From Candidatus Gastranaerophilales bacterium (lineage in GTDB: Bacteria > Cyanobacteriota > Vampirovibrionia > Gastranaerophilales > Gastranaerophilaceae): a stretch of DNA of 64,000 bases. Shown piece by piece: positions 17,602-26,287 of this stretch; position 1 is the stretch's first letter, and each line of letters begins with the position of its first letter. Below the pieces are notes generated by a model. It was not told the origin of the DNA. It worked only from the letters and a program-made list of their open reading frames with translations, and did not search any database. The DNA lies in NCBI GenBank assembly GCA_944324475.1, contig CALUWK010000006.1, positions 1 through 64,000 of the forward strand, read 5' to 3'. Both the position numbers and the translations under genes were made by a program.

Positions 17602-17610
17602 TGATATAAT
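17602..17610 (+). promoter_or_regulatory. Extended -10 promoter for a leaderless mRNA
   Basis: TGATATAAT is a perfect extended -10 element. It ends six bases before the ATG of the repeat protein, so transcription should start at or within a base of the start codon. Confidence 0.6.
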
Positions 17611-17616
17611 ATCATT

Positions 17617-18471
17617 ATGTTTAATAAGAAAAAATTAATAATTTATATAATGACTCTATTTTTGAGTATTAATGTTGTTTTTGGTGCTCAAAATGCTTCT
17701 TATGAGCAAATTTCCAAAATGGAAAATTCTATATGGGGGTTTGAATATTCAAAAGATAATGCTCAAGAGAGGTTGTCAAGAATTGAAAATAATGTTTTTG
17801 GAACAACATATTCAAAATTATCAGTTGAGCAAAGAATTAAAAAATTAAATGAAGCAATGGGATTTGAAAGTTATGAAGATAGCATAAAACCTGCCTATGA
17901 AATAAATTCAGACGAAGTTGCGGGAATAAATTATCCTCAAATTGATATACTTGAATATCAACTTTTTAATTCAACATACGAAAAAGAAAATATTTATAAA
18001 AGATTGGACAGGCTTGAAAAAAAGATATTTGGTTCAACTCAAGAGGGTAATCTTGCCTCAAGAACAGATAGATTAAAAGCATATATAAGAAAAGATGTGG
18101 TGGCACAAAATCCTTCTTATCATTATGAACAACCTTATACAACAACAAAAGATATAGAACCTTACATGGGCTCTCAAAATAAGTATGAAAACTCGGATAT
18201 TCACATTCAATTATCTGGACTTGAAAATGTTTTGTTTTCAAAAACGTACTCTCAAGACCCCGTCGGTTTAAGATTAAATAGGTTGGAGAGAAAAATTTTT
18301 CAAAGAGATTTTTCTTCAGATGACGATTACTTAAGGCTTCAAAGGCTTCAAGCAGCTGCAAATGCCCAACAAACGGCAAAATTATACGAAGCAAATAAAA
18401 TTCAAAAATATACTTCAACAGGACTTCAAATAGGTTCAATTATATTGATGATACTTGCTTTAATTCTATAA
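17617..18471 (+). CDS. Secreted or membrane-anchored repeat protein of unknown function
   Basis: No function recognised. The 284 residues begin with a signal peptide or anchor (residues 4-23, hydrophobic, ending VFGAQNA). Three copies of an approximately 45-residue motif follow, near residues 29-80, 113-160 and 195-240, each of the form LE-x-x-hF-x(3)-Y-x(6)-RLxRhE-x-x-hFG. A C-terminal hydrophobic helix closes the protein (about 268-284). Similar LE..FG repeats occur in proteins of unknown function in Cyanobacteria and relatives, from memory. No ribosome-binding site; an extended -10 ends six bases before the ATG. Confidence 0.82.
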   Translation: MFNKKKLIIYIMTLFLSINVVFGAQNASYEQISKMENSIWGFEYSKDNAQERLSRIENNVFGTTYSKLSVEQRIKKLNEAMGFESYEDSIKPAYEINSDEVAGINYPQIDILEYQLFNSTYEKENIYKRLDRLEKKIFGSTQEGNLASRTDRLKAYIRKDVVAQNPSYHYEQPYTTTKDIEPYMGSQNKYENSDIHIQLSGLENVLFSKTYSQDPVGLRLNRLERKIFQRDFSSDDDYLRLQRLQAAANAQQTAKLYEANKIQKYTSTGLQIGSIILMILALIL

Positions 18472-18479
18472 AAACTTTA

Positions 18480-18488
18480 TGTTATGAT
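18480..18488 (+). promoter_or_regulatory. Extended -10 promoter for leaderless bioF
   Basis: TGTTATGAT (extended -10) ends six bases before the bioF ATG and just after the upstream stop codon. No Shine-Dalgarno sequence is present. Confidence 0.55.
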
Positions 18489-18494
18489 AGTTTT

Positions 18495-19628
18495 ATGGAA
18501 AACTATATAGTTGAACTTAAAAAATTGGAAGAAAATTCAAGTTTTCGTTCAATTAAAAATATAGATGAAAAAATTTCAAAATATATTATTGTAGATGGTA
18601 GAAAAATGCTTAATTTTTCTTCTAATGATTATTTAAATTTAAGTACAAACAAAGATATAATTTTGGAATTTGTTGAAAAGTATAAAAATTGTTCCGAATT
18701 TTTATTTTCTTCTGCTTCCGCACGTCTTTTAACTGGTAATTCACGAAATTATAAAAATTTAGAAAGTAAATTTGCTAAACTTTTTAAAAAAGAAAAGGCT
18801 TTATTGTTTAATACGGGGTATCAATGTAATCAAAGTATTGTTAGTACTTTGTTTGCAAAATCAGATTGTATTTTTTCGGATAAGTTAAATCATTCAAGTA
18901 TTGTTTCAGGTTTAAAATTATCACAAGCAGACCATTTTCGGTACAAACATAATGATTATGATTCTTTAGAAAGAATGCTTGTTTTAAATAGAAAAAAATA
19001 TCGAAATGCAATAATTATTTCCGAATCTGTTTTTTCAATGGATGGAGATGTTGCTGATATTAAAAAACTGATTGAATTAAAAAAGAGGTATAATTGTCTT
19101 TTAATGATTGATGAAGCACATGCTTTTGGGGTTTTTGGGCAAAATCTTGCCGGTATTTCGGATGAATATAATTTATTGAATGATGTTGATATTTTTACGG
19201 TTACACTGGGCAAATCACTTGCATCGGTTGGAGCTGTTGCAATTTCAAATAGCGTAATAATTAATTATTTAATAAATAAAGCTTCAGGATTTATATTTTC
19301 AACTGCGCTTCCTCCAGCTAATGTTTTGTGGAGCAATTTTTTGCTTGATGAAAAATTTGATTTTTTAGTTAAGCAAAAAGAAAAGTTAAATAATTTATTC
19401 AAAAAAGTTCATAAAATTTATCCCACTGTAAGTTTATCTCAAATTATTCCTGTTGTTTTAAAAGATAGTATAAAAACAAAAAACACTGCGCTTAGGCTTC
19501 AAAAGCAAGGTTTTTATGTGCTTCCTATAAATCCTCCGACTGTTCCTATTAATACTTCAAGATTAAGACTTTCTTTAACTGCTGATATGGAATTTAGTGA
19601 AGTTAAAAATTTATTGGAGAACATATAA
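18495..19628 (+). CDS. bioF: 8-amino-7-oxononanoate synthase
   Basis: PLP enzyme that condenses pimeloyl-ACP/CoA with alanine in biotin synthesis. Conserved features include NFSSNDYLNLS near the start, ARLLTGNSRNYKNLES, KLNHSSIVSGL, the aspartate loop in MIDEAHAFGVFG and the PLP-binding Lys in TLGKSLASVGA. Length 377 is standard. It opens the bioF-bioG-bioC run and shares one base with bioG. Promoter and ATG are spaced for a leaderless transcript. Related AONS-family enzymes (Kbl, SPT) are possible by sequence alone, but the biotin context decides. Confidence 0.93.
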   Translation: MENYIVELKKLEENSSFRSIKNIDEKISKYIIVDGRKMLNFSSNDYLNLSTNKDIILEFVEKYKNCSEFLFSSASARLLTGNSRNYKNLESKFAKLFKKEKALLFNTGYQCNQSIVSTLFAKSDCIFSDKLNHSSIVSGLKLSQADHFRYKHNDYDSLERMLVLNRKKYRNAIIISESVFSMDGDVADIKKLIELKKRYNCLLMIDEAHAFGVFGQNLAGISDEYNLLNDVDIFTVTLGKSLASVGAVAISNSVIINYLINKASGFIFSTALPPANVLWSNFLLDEKFDFLVKQKEKLNNLFKKVHKIYPTVSLSQIIPVVLKDSIKTKNTALRLQKQGFYVLPINPPTVPINTSRLRLSLTADMEFSEVKNLLENI

Positions 19629-20266
19629 TGCAATATTTTTGGTTAAATAAAAAAGATAATAAAAATTTAATTGTTTTTTTTAATGGCTGGGCTATGAATG
19701 AAACTCCAATCAAGCATTTAGACAATAAAGGATTTGATATATTATTTTTATTTGATTACAGAAATTTAAATTTTGATTTTTCAAAATTTGATTTTAATAA
19801 GTATGAAAAAAAATATTTAATTTGCTGGTCCATGGGAGTTTTTGCGGTAAATATATTTTATGAAATATTTAATAATTTTGATTATAAAATTGCAATAAAT
19901 GGTACTTGTAAAATTATCGATAATGACTTTGGAATTCCTGAAAGAATTTATAAAACCACAGCAAAATTTTTAAATGAAGATTCTTTAGATAAGTTTATTA
20001 AAAATATGTTTATAGGGGGAAAATTAAATCCTGAAATTACAATTACAAGACCTTTGGAAGAATTAAAAGAAGAACTTATTGAAATTCAAAAAATAAAATT
20101 TAAAAATGAAATTAAATTTGATAAAGTAATAATTTCAAATGAAGATAGAATAGTTCCAACAAAAAATCAAATTAATTTTTGGACTAATAAGGCTAAAATT
20201 ATTATGGTTAAGGGTACTCACTGTCTATTTAAAAATTATTTAAATTGGCAGGATTTAATATGCTAG
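19628..20266 (+). CDS. bioG: Pimeloyl-ACP methyl ester esterase, BioG type
   Basis: Alpha/beta hydrolase of the DUF452/BioG family (212 residues), which removes the methyl ester from pimeloyl-ACP, the step done by BioH in E. coli. Visible marks are FFNGWAMNE near residues 17-25, the nucleophile Ser68 in CWSMGVF, Asp in SNEDRIVP and a final His in KGTHCLF. The position between bioF and bioC is typical for BioG. The start overlaps the bioF stop by one base and the end overlaps bioC by seven. Confidence 0.88.
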   Translation: MQYFWLNKKDNKNLIVFFNGWAMNETPIKHLDNKGFDILFLFDYRNLNFDFSKFDFNKYEKKYLICWSMGVFAVNIFYEIFNNFDYKIAINGTCKIIDNDFGIPERIYKTTAKFLNEDSLDKFIKNMFIGGKLNPEITITRPLEELKEELIEIQKIKFKNEIKFDKVIISNEDRIVPTKNQINFWTNKAKIIMVKGTHCLFKNYLNWQDLIC

Positions 20267-20979
20267 ATAAAGAATTGATAAAAAATCGCTTTAAAAAAAG
20301 TATAAATACTTATGATGATAACGCTTTTATACAAGATTTAATGGCAAAAAAATTAATAGAATTAATTAAAGGAAAAAAATATAAAAATATTCTTGAAATA
20401 GGTTCTTATACTGGAGTTTTAACCAAAAGATTGGCTAAAAGTAATCCTGATTTTATAAGTTATACTGCTATTGATATAGTGCAAGAATCGGATGTTTATA
20501 TTAAAAAAATAAATAAAAAAATTAATTTTATAAACATTGATATTGAAAATTATAATACGGATAAAAAATTTGATTTAATTATCGCAAATGCAAGCTTACA
20601 GTGGTGTAATAATTTATGTGGTGTAGTTGAGAGGTTAAAATTTTTTCTTGAACAAAATGGAACTATTGCTATTTCACTATTTTCAAAAGACAATTTTTAT
20701 GAAATAAAAGATATATTTAATGTAGGTTTGAATTATCCTTCAGTAGATGAAATTAAATTAATGTTTGATGATGAAATTAAAATTTTAAATGAAAAATATG
20801 AACTAAATTTTAAAAATGTTTTTGATATTTTTAAACACTTGAAATTAACAGGTGTAAATGCTTTAGAAAAAAATATTTTTTCAATTAAGGAATTTAAGAA
20901 AAAAATAAAAAATTATCAAATAAAATATAATAACAGATTAACTTATAGTCCTGTATATATTATATTTCAACATTCTTGA
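20260..20979 (+). CDS. bioC: Malonyl-ACP O-methyltransferase
   Basis: SAM-dependent methyltransferase that disguises malonyl-ACP so fatty acid synthesis can build the pimeloyl chain. NRFKKSINTYDDNAFIQDLMA at the start and ILEIGSYTGVLT (SAM motif I) are typical of BioC; ANASLQWCNNL follows as the hallmark segment. The ATG at 20260 is used, overlapping bioG by seven bases, rather than an upstream TTG. Length 239. Its 3' end overlaps the convergent bioD by 20 bases. Confidence 0.92.
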   Translation: MLDKELIKNRFKKSINTYDDNAFIQDLMAKKLIELIKGKKYKNILEIGSYTGVLTKRLAKSNPDFISYTAIDIVQESDVYIKKINKKINFINIDIENYNTDKKFDLIIANASLQWCNNLCGVVERLKFFLEQNGTIAISLFSKDNFYEIKDIFNVGLNYPSVDEIKLMFDDEIKILNEKYELNFKNVFDIFKHLKLTGVNALEKNIFSIKEFKKKIKNYQIKYNNRLTYSPVYIIFQHS

Positions 20980-21622
20980 ATGCCTGTATTATGTTTTCTT
21001 TTGTAGGTTTTTTTATTTCTGGAATGGTGCCTAGAATTTTGGTATTTGTGAATAAATTTAACTCTTTTATAAAATTTTTTTCTGATAAGTTTTCATTTTG
21101 GGGTATTTTATTTATAATTATTCCTTTTATTTTAATATTGTTAATTTTTGCACATTCTATGGTCATTAAAGTATGATTTAATCTTCCGAGATTTGGTGTT
21201 GTAACTATTATAATTTCAACATTTAATTCTTTTATAATATCCGAAAATAATTTTCCTTTAATTGCTGGACAATATAGACCTCCTGCTCCTTCAATTACTA
21301 CAAAATCCTTATCTTTTGAAAAATTTTTAAGATCACCTTTAACTTTGTTTATATTAACTTCAATGTTATTTAGTAAACATGCAAGATGTGGAGAGATATC
21401 TCCTTCGAAAAGATAAGAATATTTTGAGGGTACGGTTGAATATTTTTTTAATTCAAACAAATCGGGCGCAATTAATATATCGTTTTTTTCATATGCACCG
21501 CTTTGAAATGGTTTAAAATAACCGACTTTTTTACCTTCAAATTCTTTCTTAAGTATAAGTCCTAAGGAAACAAAAGTTTTTCCTATGTCTGTGTCCACTC
21601 CTGTTATAAAAATATTATTCAT
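20960..21622 (-). CDS. bioD: Dethiobiotin synthetase
   Basis: ATP-dependent ring closure of diaminopelargonic acid to dethiobiotin. The P-loop reads GVDTDIGKTF at residues 8-17 and the FKPFQSGA and VIEGAGGLYCP segments are family hallmarks. Length 220. AAGGTG precedes the ATG. It is transcribed toward bioC and away from bioB. The enzyme that makes its substrate (bioA or an alternative) is not in the window. Confidence 0.94.
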   Translation of the reverse strand: MNNIFITGVDTDIGKTFVSLGLILKKEFEGKKVGYFKPFQSGAYEKNDILIAPDLFELKKYSTVPSKYSYLFEGDISPHLACLLNNIEVNINKVKGDLKNFSKDKDFVVIEGAGGLYCPAIKGKLFSDIIKELNVEIIIVTTPNLGRLNHTLMTIECAKINNIKIKGIIINKIPQNENLSEKNFIKELNLFTNTKILGTIPEIKKPTKENIIQAFKNVEI

Positions 21623-21672
21623 ACTTTCACCTTTTTGTAATACAATTATAAAACAAATATATGAGGCTTGCT

Positions 21673-22593
21673 ATGAATAAAGAAGAATTATTAAAGTTAT
21701 ATAATTTACCTTTGTATGAATTGTTAAAGATATCGAAAAAATATATATTTAAAGAATTTGAATTTTGTTCTTTGATATCTGCAAGAACTGGCAAATGTTC
21801 TCAAGATTGTAAATATTGCGCTCAATCAACTAGATATAATACTGAAATTCAAACCCATCCTTTGGTTAGTATTAATGAAGTTATTAAAGCTGCTAAGGAA
21901 TCAAAAGCTAATGGTGCAATAAATTTTGCAATAGTTACATCTGGAAAAACTCCAGATGAAGCAAAAGATTTTAATGAACTTTTAAAAATGATAAAGGAAA
22001 TTAATGCTCTTGGTTTAAGAAGTTGTGCGAGTATTGGAATATTGAATAAAAAACAGGCATTAGAATTAAAAGAAGCAGGATTAAATCGTTTTCATCATAA
22101 TATTAATACTTGTAGGAGTTATCATAATGAAATATGCACCACTCATACATATCAAGATAGGATTGATACTTGCAAATTTATTAAAGAAGTTGGTATAGAA
22201 CTATGTTGCGGTGTTATAATTGGAATGGGAGAATCTGTTGAGCAAAGAGTGGAAATGGCGTTAGAATTAACTCAAATTTGCCCTGACAGTATTCCTGTAA
22301 ATATATTAACTCCAATTAAAGGAACTCCATTTGAAAATTATTACGATAAAATTGATGAAGAAAATATTTTAAGAACATTAGCTATTTTTAAAATTGCAAA
22401 TCCAAATTCAAGTATTCGTCTTGCTGGAGGGAAGAAAGCAAGGTTATCGGAAAAAAACATTTTGACTGCTATGGAATATACACTTGATAGCACAATAGTT
22501 GGAAATTATTTAACAACTACAGGTTTTAGTGCTGATAATGATAAAAGTAATGTTTTAAAATTAAATAGAAAATTAAAAACCTGCAACAAATAA
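21673..22593 (+). CDS. bioB: Biotin synthase
   Basis: Radical-SAM enzyme that inserts sulphur into dethiobiotin. The CxxxCxxC cluster motif is at Cys42, Cys46 and Cys49 (KCSQDCKYCAQS), followed by the second cluster ligands in the body and NHNINTCRSYH. The start at 21673 is preferred because GAGG lies six bases before it; an ATG 12 bases upstream is also in frame. Length 306 is normal. It is divergent from bioD across a 50-base shared control region that contains TACAAT and TATAAA-like hexamers. Confidence 0.95.
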   Translation: MNKEELLKLYNLPLYELLKISKKYIFKEFEFCSLISARTGKCSQDCKYCAQSTRYNTEIQTHPLVSINEVIKAAKESKANGAINFAIVTSGKTPDEAKDFNELLKMIKEINALGLRSCASIGILNKKQALELKEAGLNRFHHNINTCRSYHNEICTTHTYQDRIDTCKFIKEVGIELCCGVIIGMGESVEQRVEMALELTQICPDSIPVNILTPIKGTPFENYYDKIDEENILRTLAIFKIANPNSSIRLAGGKKARLSEKNILTAMEYTLDSTIVGNYLTTTGFSADNDKSNVLKLNRKLKTCNK

Positions 22594-22602
22594 TGTTGCA
22601 GG
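22574..22602 (-). terminator. Terminator between bioB and the 955-residue protein gene
   Basis: CCTGCAAC / GTTGCAGG (22580-22602) forms an 8-pair stem. On the minus strand it is followed by TTTTT, so it ends the large minus-strand gene. It overlaps the last codons of bioB and could also slow plus-strand transcription. Confidence 0.75.
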
Positions 22603-22621
22603 CACTGGTGTTTTGCAATAT

Positions 22622-25489
22622 CTATTCTTGGATGCCATTTTCCGCTTGGTATTTTTTTAGCATTTGTTGAGCAAGACTTTCTGCGCTTTTATTTTGCATA
22701 TAACTTCTGTCGTTTTGTTGCTCTACACAGAGCTTGGCAAGTGCATCAACAACTTTGTCGCTTAAACCCGCTTCATTAAATACTTGGTTAAATGCATTAT
22801 AAATTTCTTCTTCTCTTTCACTGTCAAAACCTAAATCATTTATACTTACATTCACATTGGCTTCATCTTGCGCTTGTTTTAATATGTCTAAAACTTCTTC
22901 GGCTGTTTTTGCTTCACCGTTTGAAAGCATCTCCATTATTTTATCTGCATTAGGAACAATTCCGTTTTGAACACAAAGTATTACAGCACTCCAAGCTTCT
23001 TTTTGCATTGCTTTTTGGTTTGCAAGAGAATTTTCATTTGCCACCATATTTTTGTAGGCTTCAACGACACCTTGTGCAGACAGACTTCCATCGGTAATAT
23101 ATATGCCTTTTGCTTGTTCCATATCTATTACAATACCTTCATTAATTGCAATTTGTGAAATTTCAGATTGGATGCTTGACCAATTTTGATTATTTGTGAG
23201 CGCTGCAGCTTTATTGCTTGCTCTTAAAAGTTGTGCGTCTTCATCTTTGTCTATTCTGTCTATGGTTTCGTTAAATAAGCCTCTTGTTTCTTGTGCGGCT
23301 TGTCCTACTGTAGAAAGAACCGTAATGTCGCTAAATACATCACCATATACTGAACTAAATGTGTCAAATTCTCCATAGTCTTTATCCATTATGGATTGAA
23401 CTTCACTATCGGTCATACCAACATTAAAGTTTTTGTTGTAGGCATCTTTATATACAGCATCCATGAAATAATCAGTGTCATCTTTTCTTGTTGCAGTTAT
23501 TTCTTCACCGTTTAGGGTGAATTTAAAACTATCGTTGAATAATTCTGAACCGTTTATATCGTTTATATTTTTTGATTGGTCTACTTGATTTTCAAGCCCT
23601 TCAAGATTTATTTCATTAATGCCTAATGTATTTGCATTCGTCATTTTATATTGAATATTCGTTGTTTCTTCGTTTAAGAATTTACCGTTTGTGTAGTTGG
23701 TTTGGTCATTGTCTGTATAACTTGAACCCAATATTTTAAGCGAACTAAGTTCATCGCCGGATAATTTCCCGTCACTGTTGGTATCTAATGATTTTAAATC
23801 ATCAAGCCAACTTGTTCCTTTTTTACCACCGACAAAATCTTCACTTCCGCTAAATGCTCCGTCATTGTCTCTGTCAATTATAAAAGCGTATTCTGTATTG
23901 TTTAATTTGAATGTAACAGGATCGGTTTTATTTATTGCAGGAGTGTCTTCGCCGTTGGAATCTTGTCCTTCGTTGGTGACGCTTTCTTCGTCATAGTTTT
24001 CTATGTCTGCTCCTCTTGAAGGTTTGACGCCCCAAGTTTCATATATTTTTGTTGCAAGGTTTTTATACATTTCTGCTGTTGCATCATCGCCTGCATATTC
24101 AATAAAATAATTAGGATTTTCTCCTTGTAATTCCGGATTATAGACTACTCCGCTATTTTTGAATAAACCCGTATCTGGATTAAATAAGGCATACATTGCT
24201 TCTTTAAAGGTAAATTTTGGTTCTTGTGAACTCATTTTATCTAATATTGTTGCATAATTGTTTGCTAAAGCAGCAATTTGAGCATTGGAATCTATTGTAT
24301 TTCCACCATTTAAATCCCAAGAATTTAATGTTCCTTTAAAGTTATCACTTGTCCAACTGGAGACATTATCGCTTAATTTATTATTTTTTATAAAATCAGT
24401 AAGTTGGCTAAATATTTTTTGTGCTTCGCTTCCATGCCCGATTGGAATATTTAATTTTCCGCTGTCTGAATATTTTATATTTGCACCGGAAAAATTATTT
24501 ACGAGAAAATCGGTTAATTCTTTTCCATATATTCCTGCGCTATTTAATTCACCGAGCAATCCATTGTTAATTGCTTCGCCAAGGTTTTTTACTGCTTCGT
24601 TTTTTATATTATTTGAATCAACTCCGGCAGTCGCTGTTGTTGAATAAAATTGACCATATTTTTCATTTATATTATCTATGCTTGGAATTGTTGTACCTTC
24701 AACATAATTTGTATTATTGCCAGGCTGAACATTCATACTCGGATTTTCAAATAAATCGCTTACTATATCTGTTTTTTCCAGTGAATATACAGGAATAGAT
24801 TTATCAAAGTCTGAATTTGTGTAGTTTGTTTCTGTTTTTCCTATTTTCGATAAATTAGCACCAATTAAATCATAGGTTGATTTAGTGATGCCATATTGTG
24901 ATTTTAATAGATTTCTTTGATCTATCCATTTTGTTGCATCATTAACTATTGCATCAACTTCTGCCTCTTTTGCATCTAATTTACCTAGCAATTTTTCAAT
25001 AGCGGCTGATTCTCTATCTTTGTATGTATTATTTTTAACTCTTTTTTTAATTTCCCCTGAAACCGCATCTTTTCCTATTATTCCTCTTTCATATTCATAA
25101 AACACGTCTTCGATAGCATTTTTTACATTTCTTTTTTGTTGTTCTTCAAGTGCTTCTGATTTATCTTCAACTGAAGTTATTAAATTGGTTATTTCGTCTG
25201 CATGACGGGATATTTCGGCTTGATTTTTTGCCAATTCTTCTTCAAGAACTGCCATTTTAGCTTCGAGCCTTTCAACTTTGTCTTCCAAAACCTCTTTTCT
25301 TGATAAAAGAGTTTTTATTTCACTTTCATCCACATCATTTGCGGCAATTACGGTGAAAATCTTTTTTAATTCACTTTGTTGTTCACTTTTGTTTGCTCCA
25401 TACATACTGTTTAGCCAAGAGTCATTCATGACAGTGACATTTAATTTTTTTAACAGTTCATTGTTAGAAGCTGATAAGTCGTTACCCAT
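22622..25489 (-). CDS. Large coiled-coil and EF-hand-like protein of unknown function
   Basis: No family recognised for the whole 955-residue protein. Residues 55-125 are strongly predicted coiled coil by eye (KVERLEAKMAVLEEELAKNQ). Residues 520-600 contain two calcium-loop motifs, DRDNDGAFSGSE (539-550) and DTNSDGKLSGDE (569-580), of EF-hand/dockerin type. The middle is rich in Asn, Ser, Thr and Asp, and the C-terminal 150 residues are helical. No classical signal peptide or membrane segment is seen, so either cytoplasmic or exported by a non-Sec route. Codon usage is less AT-biased than neighbours. AAAGGGA precedes the ATG. Confidence 0.85.
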   Translation of the reverse strand: MGNDLSASNNELLKKLNVTVMNDSWLNSMYGANKSEQQSELKKIFTVIAANDVDESEIKTLLSRKEVLEDKVERLEAKMAVLEEELAKNQAEISRHADEITNLITSVEDKSEALEEQQKRNVKNAIEDVFYEYERGIIGKDAVSGEIKKRVKNNTYKDRESAAIEKLLGKLDAKEAEVDAIVNDATKWIDQRNLLKSQYGITKSTYDLIGANLSKIGKTETNYTNSDFDKSIPVYSLEKTDIVSDLFENPSMNVQPGNNTNYVEGTTIPSIDNINEKYGQFYSTTATAGVDSNNIKNEAVKNLGEAINNGLLGELNSAGIYGKELTDFLVNNFSGANIKYSDSGKLNIPIGHGSEAQKIFSQLTDFIKNNKLSDNVSSWTSDNFKGTLNSWDLNGGNTIDSNAQIAALANNYATILDKMSSQEPKFTFKEAMYALFNPDTGLFKNSGVVYNPELQGENPNYFIEYAGDDATAEMYKNLATKIYETWGVKPSRGADIENYDEESVTNEGQDSNGEDTPAINKTDPVTFKLNNTEYAFIIDRDNDGAFSGSEDFVGGKKGTSWLDDLKSLDTNSDGKLSGDELSSLKILGSSYTDNDQTNYTNGKFLNEETTNIQYKMTNANTLGINEINLEGLENQVDQSKNINDINGSELFNDSFKFTLNGEEITATRKDDTDYFMDAVYKDAYNKNFNVGMTDSEVQSIMDKDYGEFDTFSSVYGDVFSDITVLSTVGQAAQETRGLFNETIDRIDKDEDAQLLRASNKAAALTNNQNWSSIQSEISQIAINEGIVIDMEQAKGIYITDGSLSAQGVVEAYKNMVANENSLANQKAMQKEAWSAVILCVQNGIVPNADKIMEMLSNGEAKTAEEVLDILKQAQDEANVNVSINDLGFDSEREEEIYNAFNQVFNEAGLSDKVVDALAKLCVEQQNDRSYMQNKSAESLAQQMLKKYQAENGIQE

Positions 25490-25603
25490 ATTCCATTGTC
25501 CCTTTCAACAAATCACACTATTGTTCATTTCTAGAAACCGGTTGTTTTATATTTATACTTTATGGATTTTTAAAATATATTTACAAATTTTTACAAATAA
25601 ATT

Positions 25604-25631
25604 AAAAAGCCTTACCAAATAAGATAAGGCT
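25604..25631 (-). terminator. Terminator of the small 85-residue gene
   Basis: AGCCTTA / TAAGGCT arms (25608-25614, 25625-25631) with a T-rich tail on the minus strand. It separates the small gene from the 955-residue protein gene. Confidence 0.75.
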
Positions 25632-25685
25632 GTTGTTTGTTGTTTATGCTTCGAGATTGTGTTGTTAGGTGTTGATAATGCTTAT

Positions 25686-25943
25686 TTACGCAATAGCGTC
25701 AATTCTGTTTTTTTGAGTTTCCAAATTTTTTTCTATGCTTTTTTGTCTTTGCATAAACGCATCATAAAAAAGCGGAGATTGTTTTATAGTGCCCAAAAAG
25801 TCTGTTAAAAAGCTACCTTCGTGTTTAATGTCGGCAGTGTTATTTATAACATCTGCACCATAGTTTGTTCTTACGCCAGCTTTAAAACTTATATTTTTAT
25901 TAATTGTATTTTGTACATTTTTTATTGGATTTATAACTAACAT
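25686..25943 (-). CDS. Small protein with an N-terminal ISFKA motif
   Basis: An 85-residue basic/amphipathic protein. The N-terminus (MLVINPIKNVQNTINKNISFKA) resembles the short N-terminal xSFKG/A segment I recall from many proteins of unknown function in Melainabacteria; this is memory, not a search. The C-terminal half is helical (SPLFYDAFMQRQKSIEKNL). No membrane segment. It has its own good promoter, AAGGAAA before the ATG, and its own terminator, which argues that it is a real gene. It lies directly upstream of the 955-residue protein gene and may work with it. Confidence 0.75.
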   Translation of the reverse strand: MLVINPIKNVQNTINKNISFKAGVRTNYGADVINNTADIKHEGSFLTDFLGTIKQSPLFYDAFMQRQKSIEKNLETQKNRIDAIA

Positions 25944-26011
25944 TTTCCTTGTTTCACCTCTTGTTTAATTTAGTTTTTAGTGTTTTATTAACACTTTATC
26001 TTTATGTTTTT

Positions 26012-26040
26012 ATTATGCATCCAAAAATTATATTTGTCAA
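26012..26040 (-). promoter_or_regulatory. Promoter for the 85-residue gene
   Basis: On the minus strand TTGACA (26040-26035) and CATAAT (26017-26012) are 17 bases apart, a near-consensus housekeeping promoter. The approximately 65-base leader contains a small hairpin (GTGTT/AACAC). Confidence 0.75.
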
Positions 26041-26221
26041 CCCCTTTTATAAAATATTTTTTTTCAAGCTATTATTGAATTTAAACCGTACTTGCTTTTA
26101 AAATTTGATTAACTGTTAAAAATACACTTATTAATTTGTTACTAATCTTTTCTTATACTTAAAGATTACCCATGTGTGTAATTGTTTTTAGCTTATAAGT
26201 ATTTAATTATATAATTAATCT

Positions 26222-26287
26222 TTTTCATACTTCCAGCTATTCTTAATTCCAGACAGTTTGGGGCTATAAGCCCCCTTTTTTTCTTTT
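26222..26287 (+). ncRNA. Possible small RNA upstream of minC
   Basis: TATAAT at 26210-26215 could start a transcript of about 65 bases that ends at the terminator hairpin GGGGCT-ATA-AGCCCC (26260-26274) and its T-run. There is no ORF upstream on this strand for over 250 bases, so the terminator has nothing else obvious to end. The -35 region is weak. It is placed like the element at 4579-4628, and both contain CTTC, GCTA and AATT in the same order. Confidence 0.35.
26260..26287 (+). terminator. Orphan rho-independent terminator
   Basis: A six-pair GC-rich stem with a three-base loop, followed by CTTTTTTTCTTTTT. It lies in the long intergenic region, with the nearest upstream plus-strand gene (bioB) more than 3.6 kb away. 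Confidence 0.85.

Noticed and set aside
22622-25489. Plus-strand open frames opposite the 955-residue gene
   Set aside because: Several are long, but they have no motifs or ribosome-binding sites and mirror the coding bias of the minus-strand gene.
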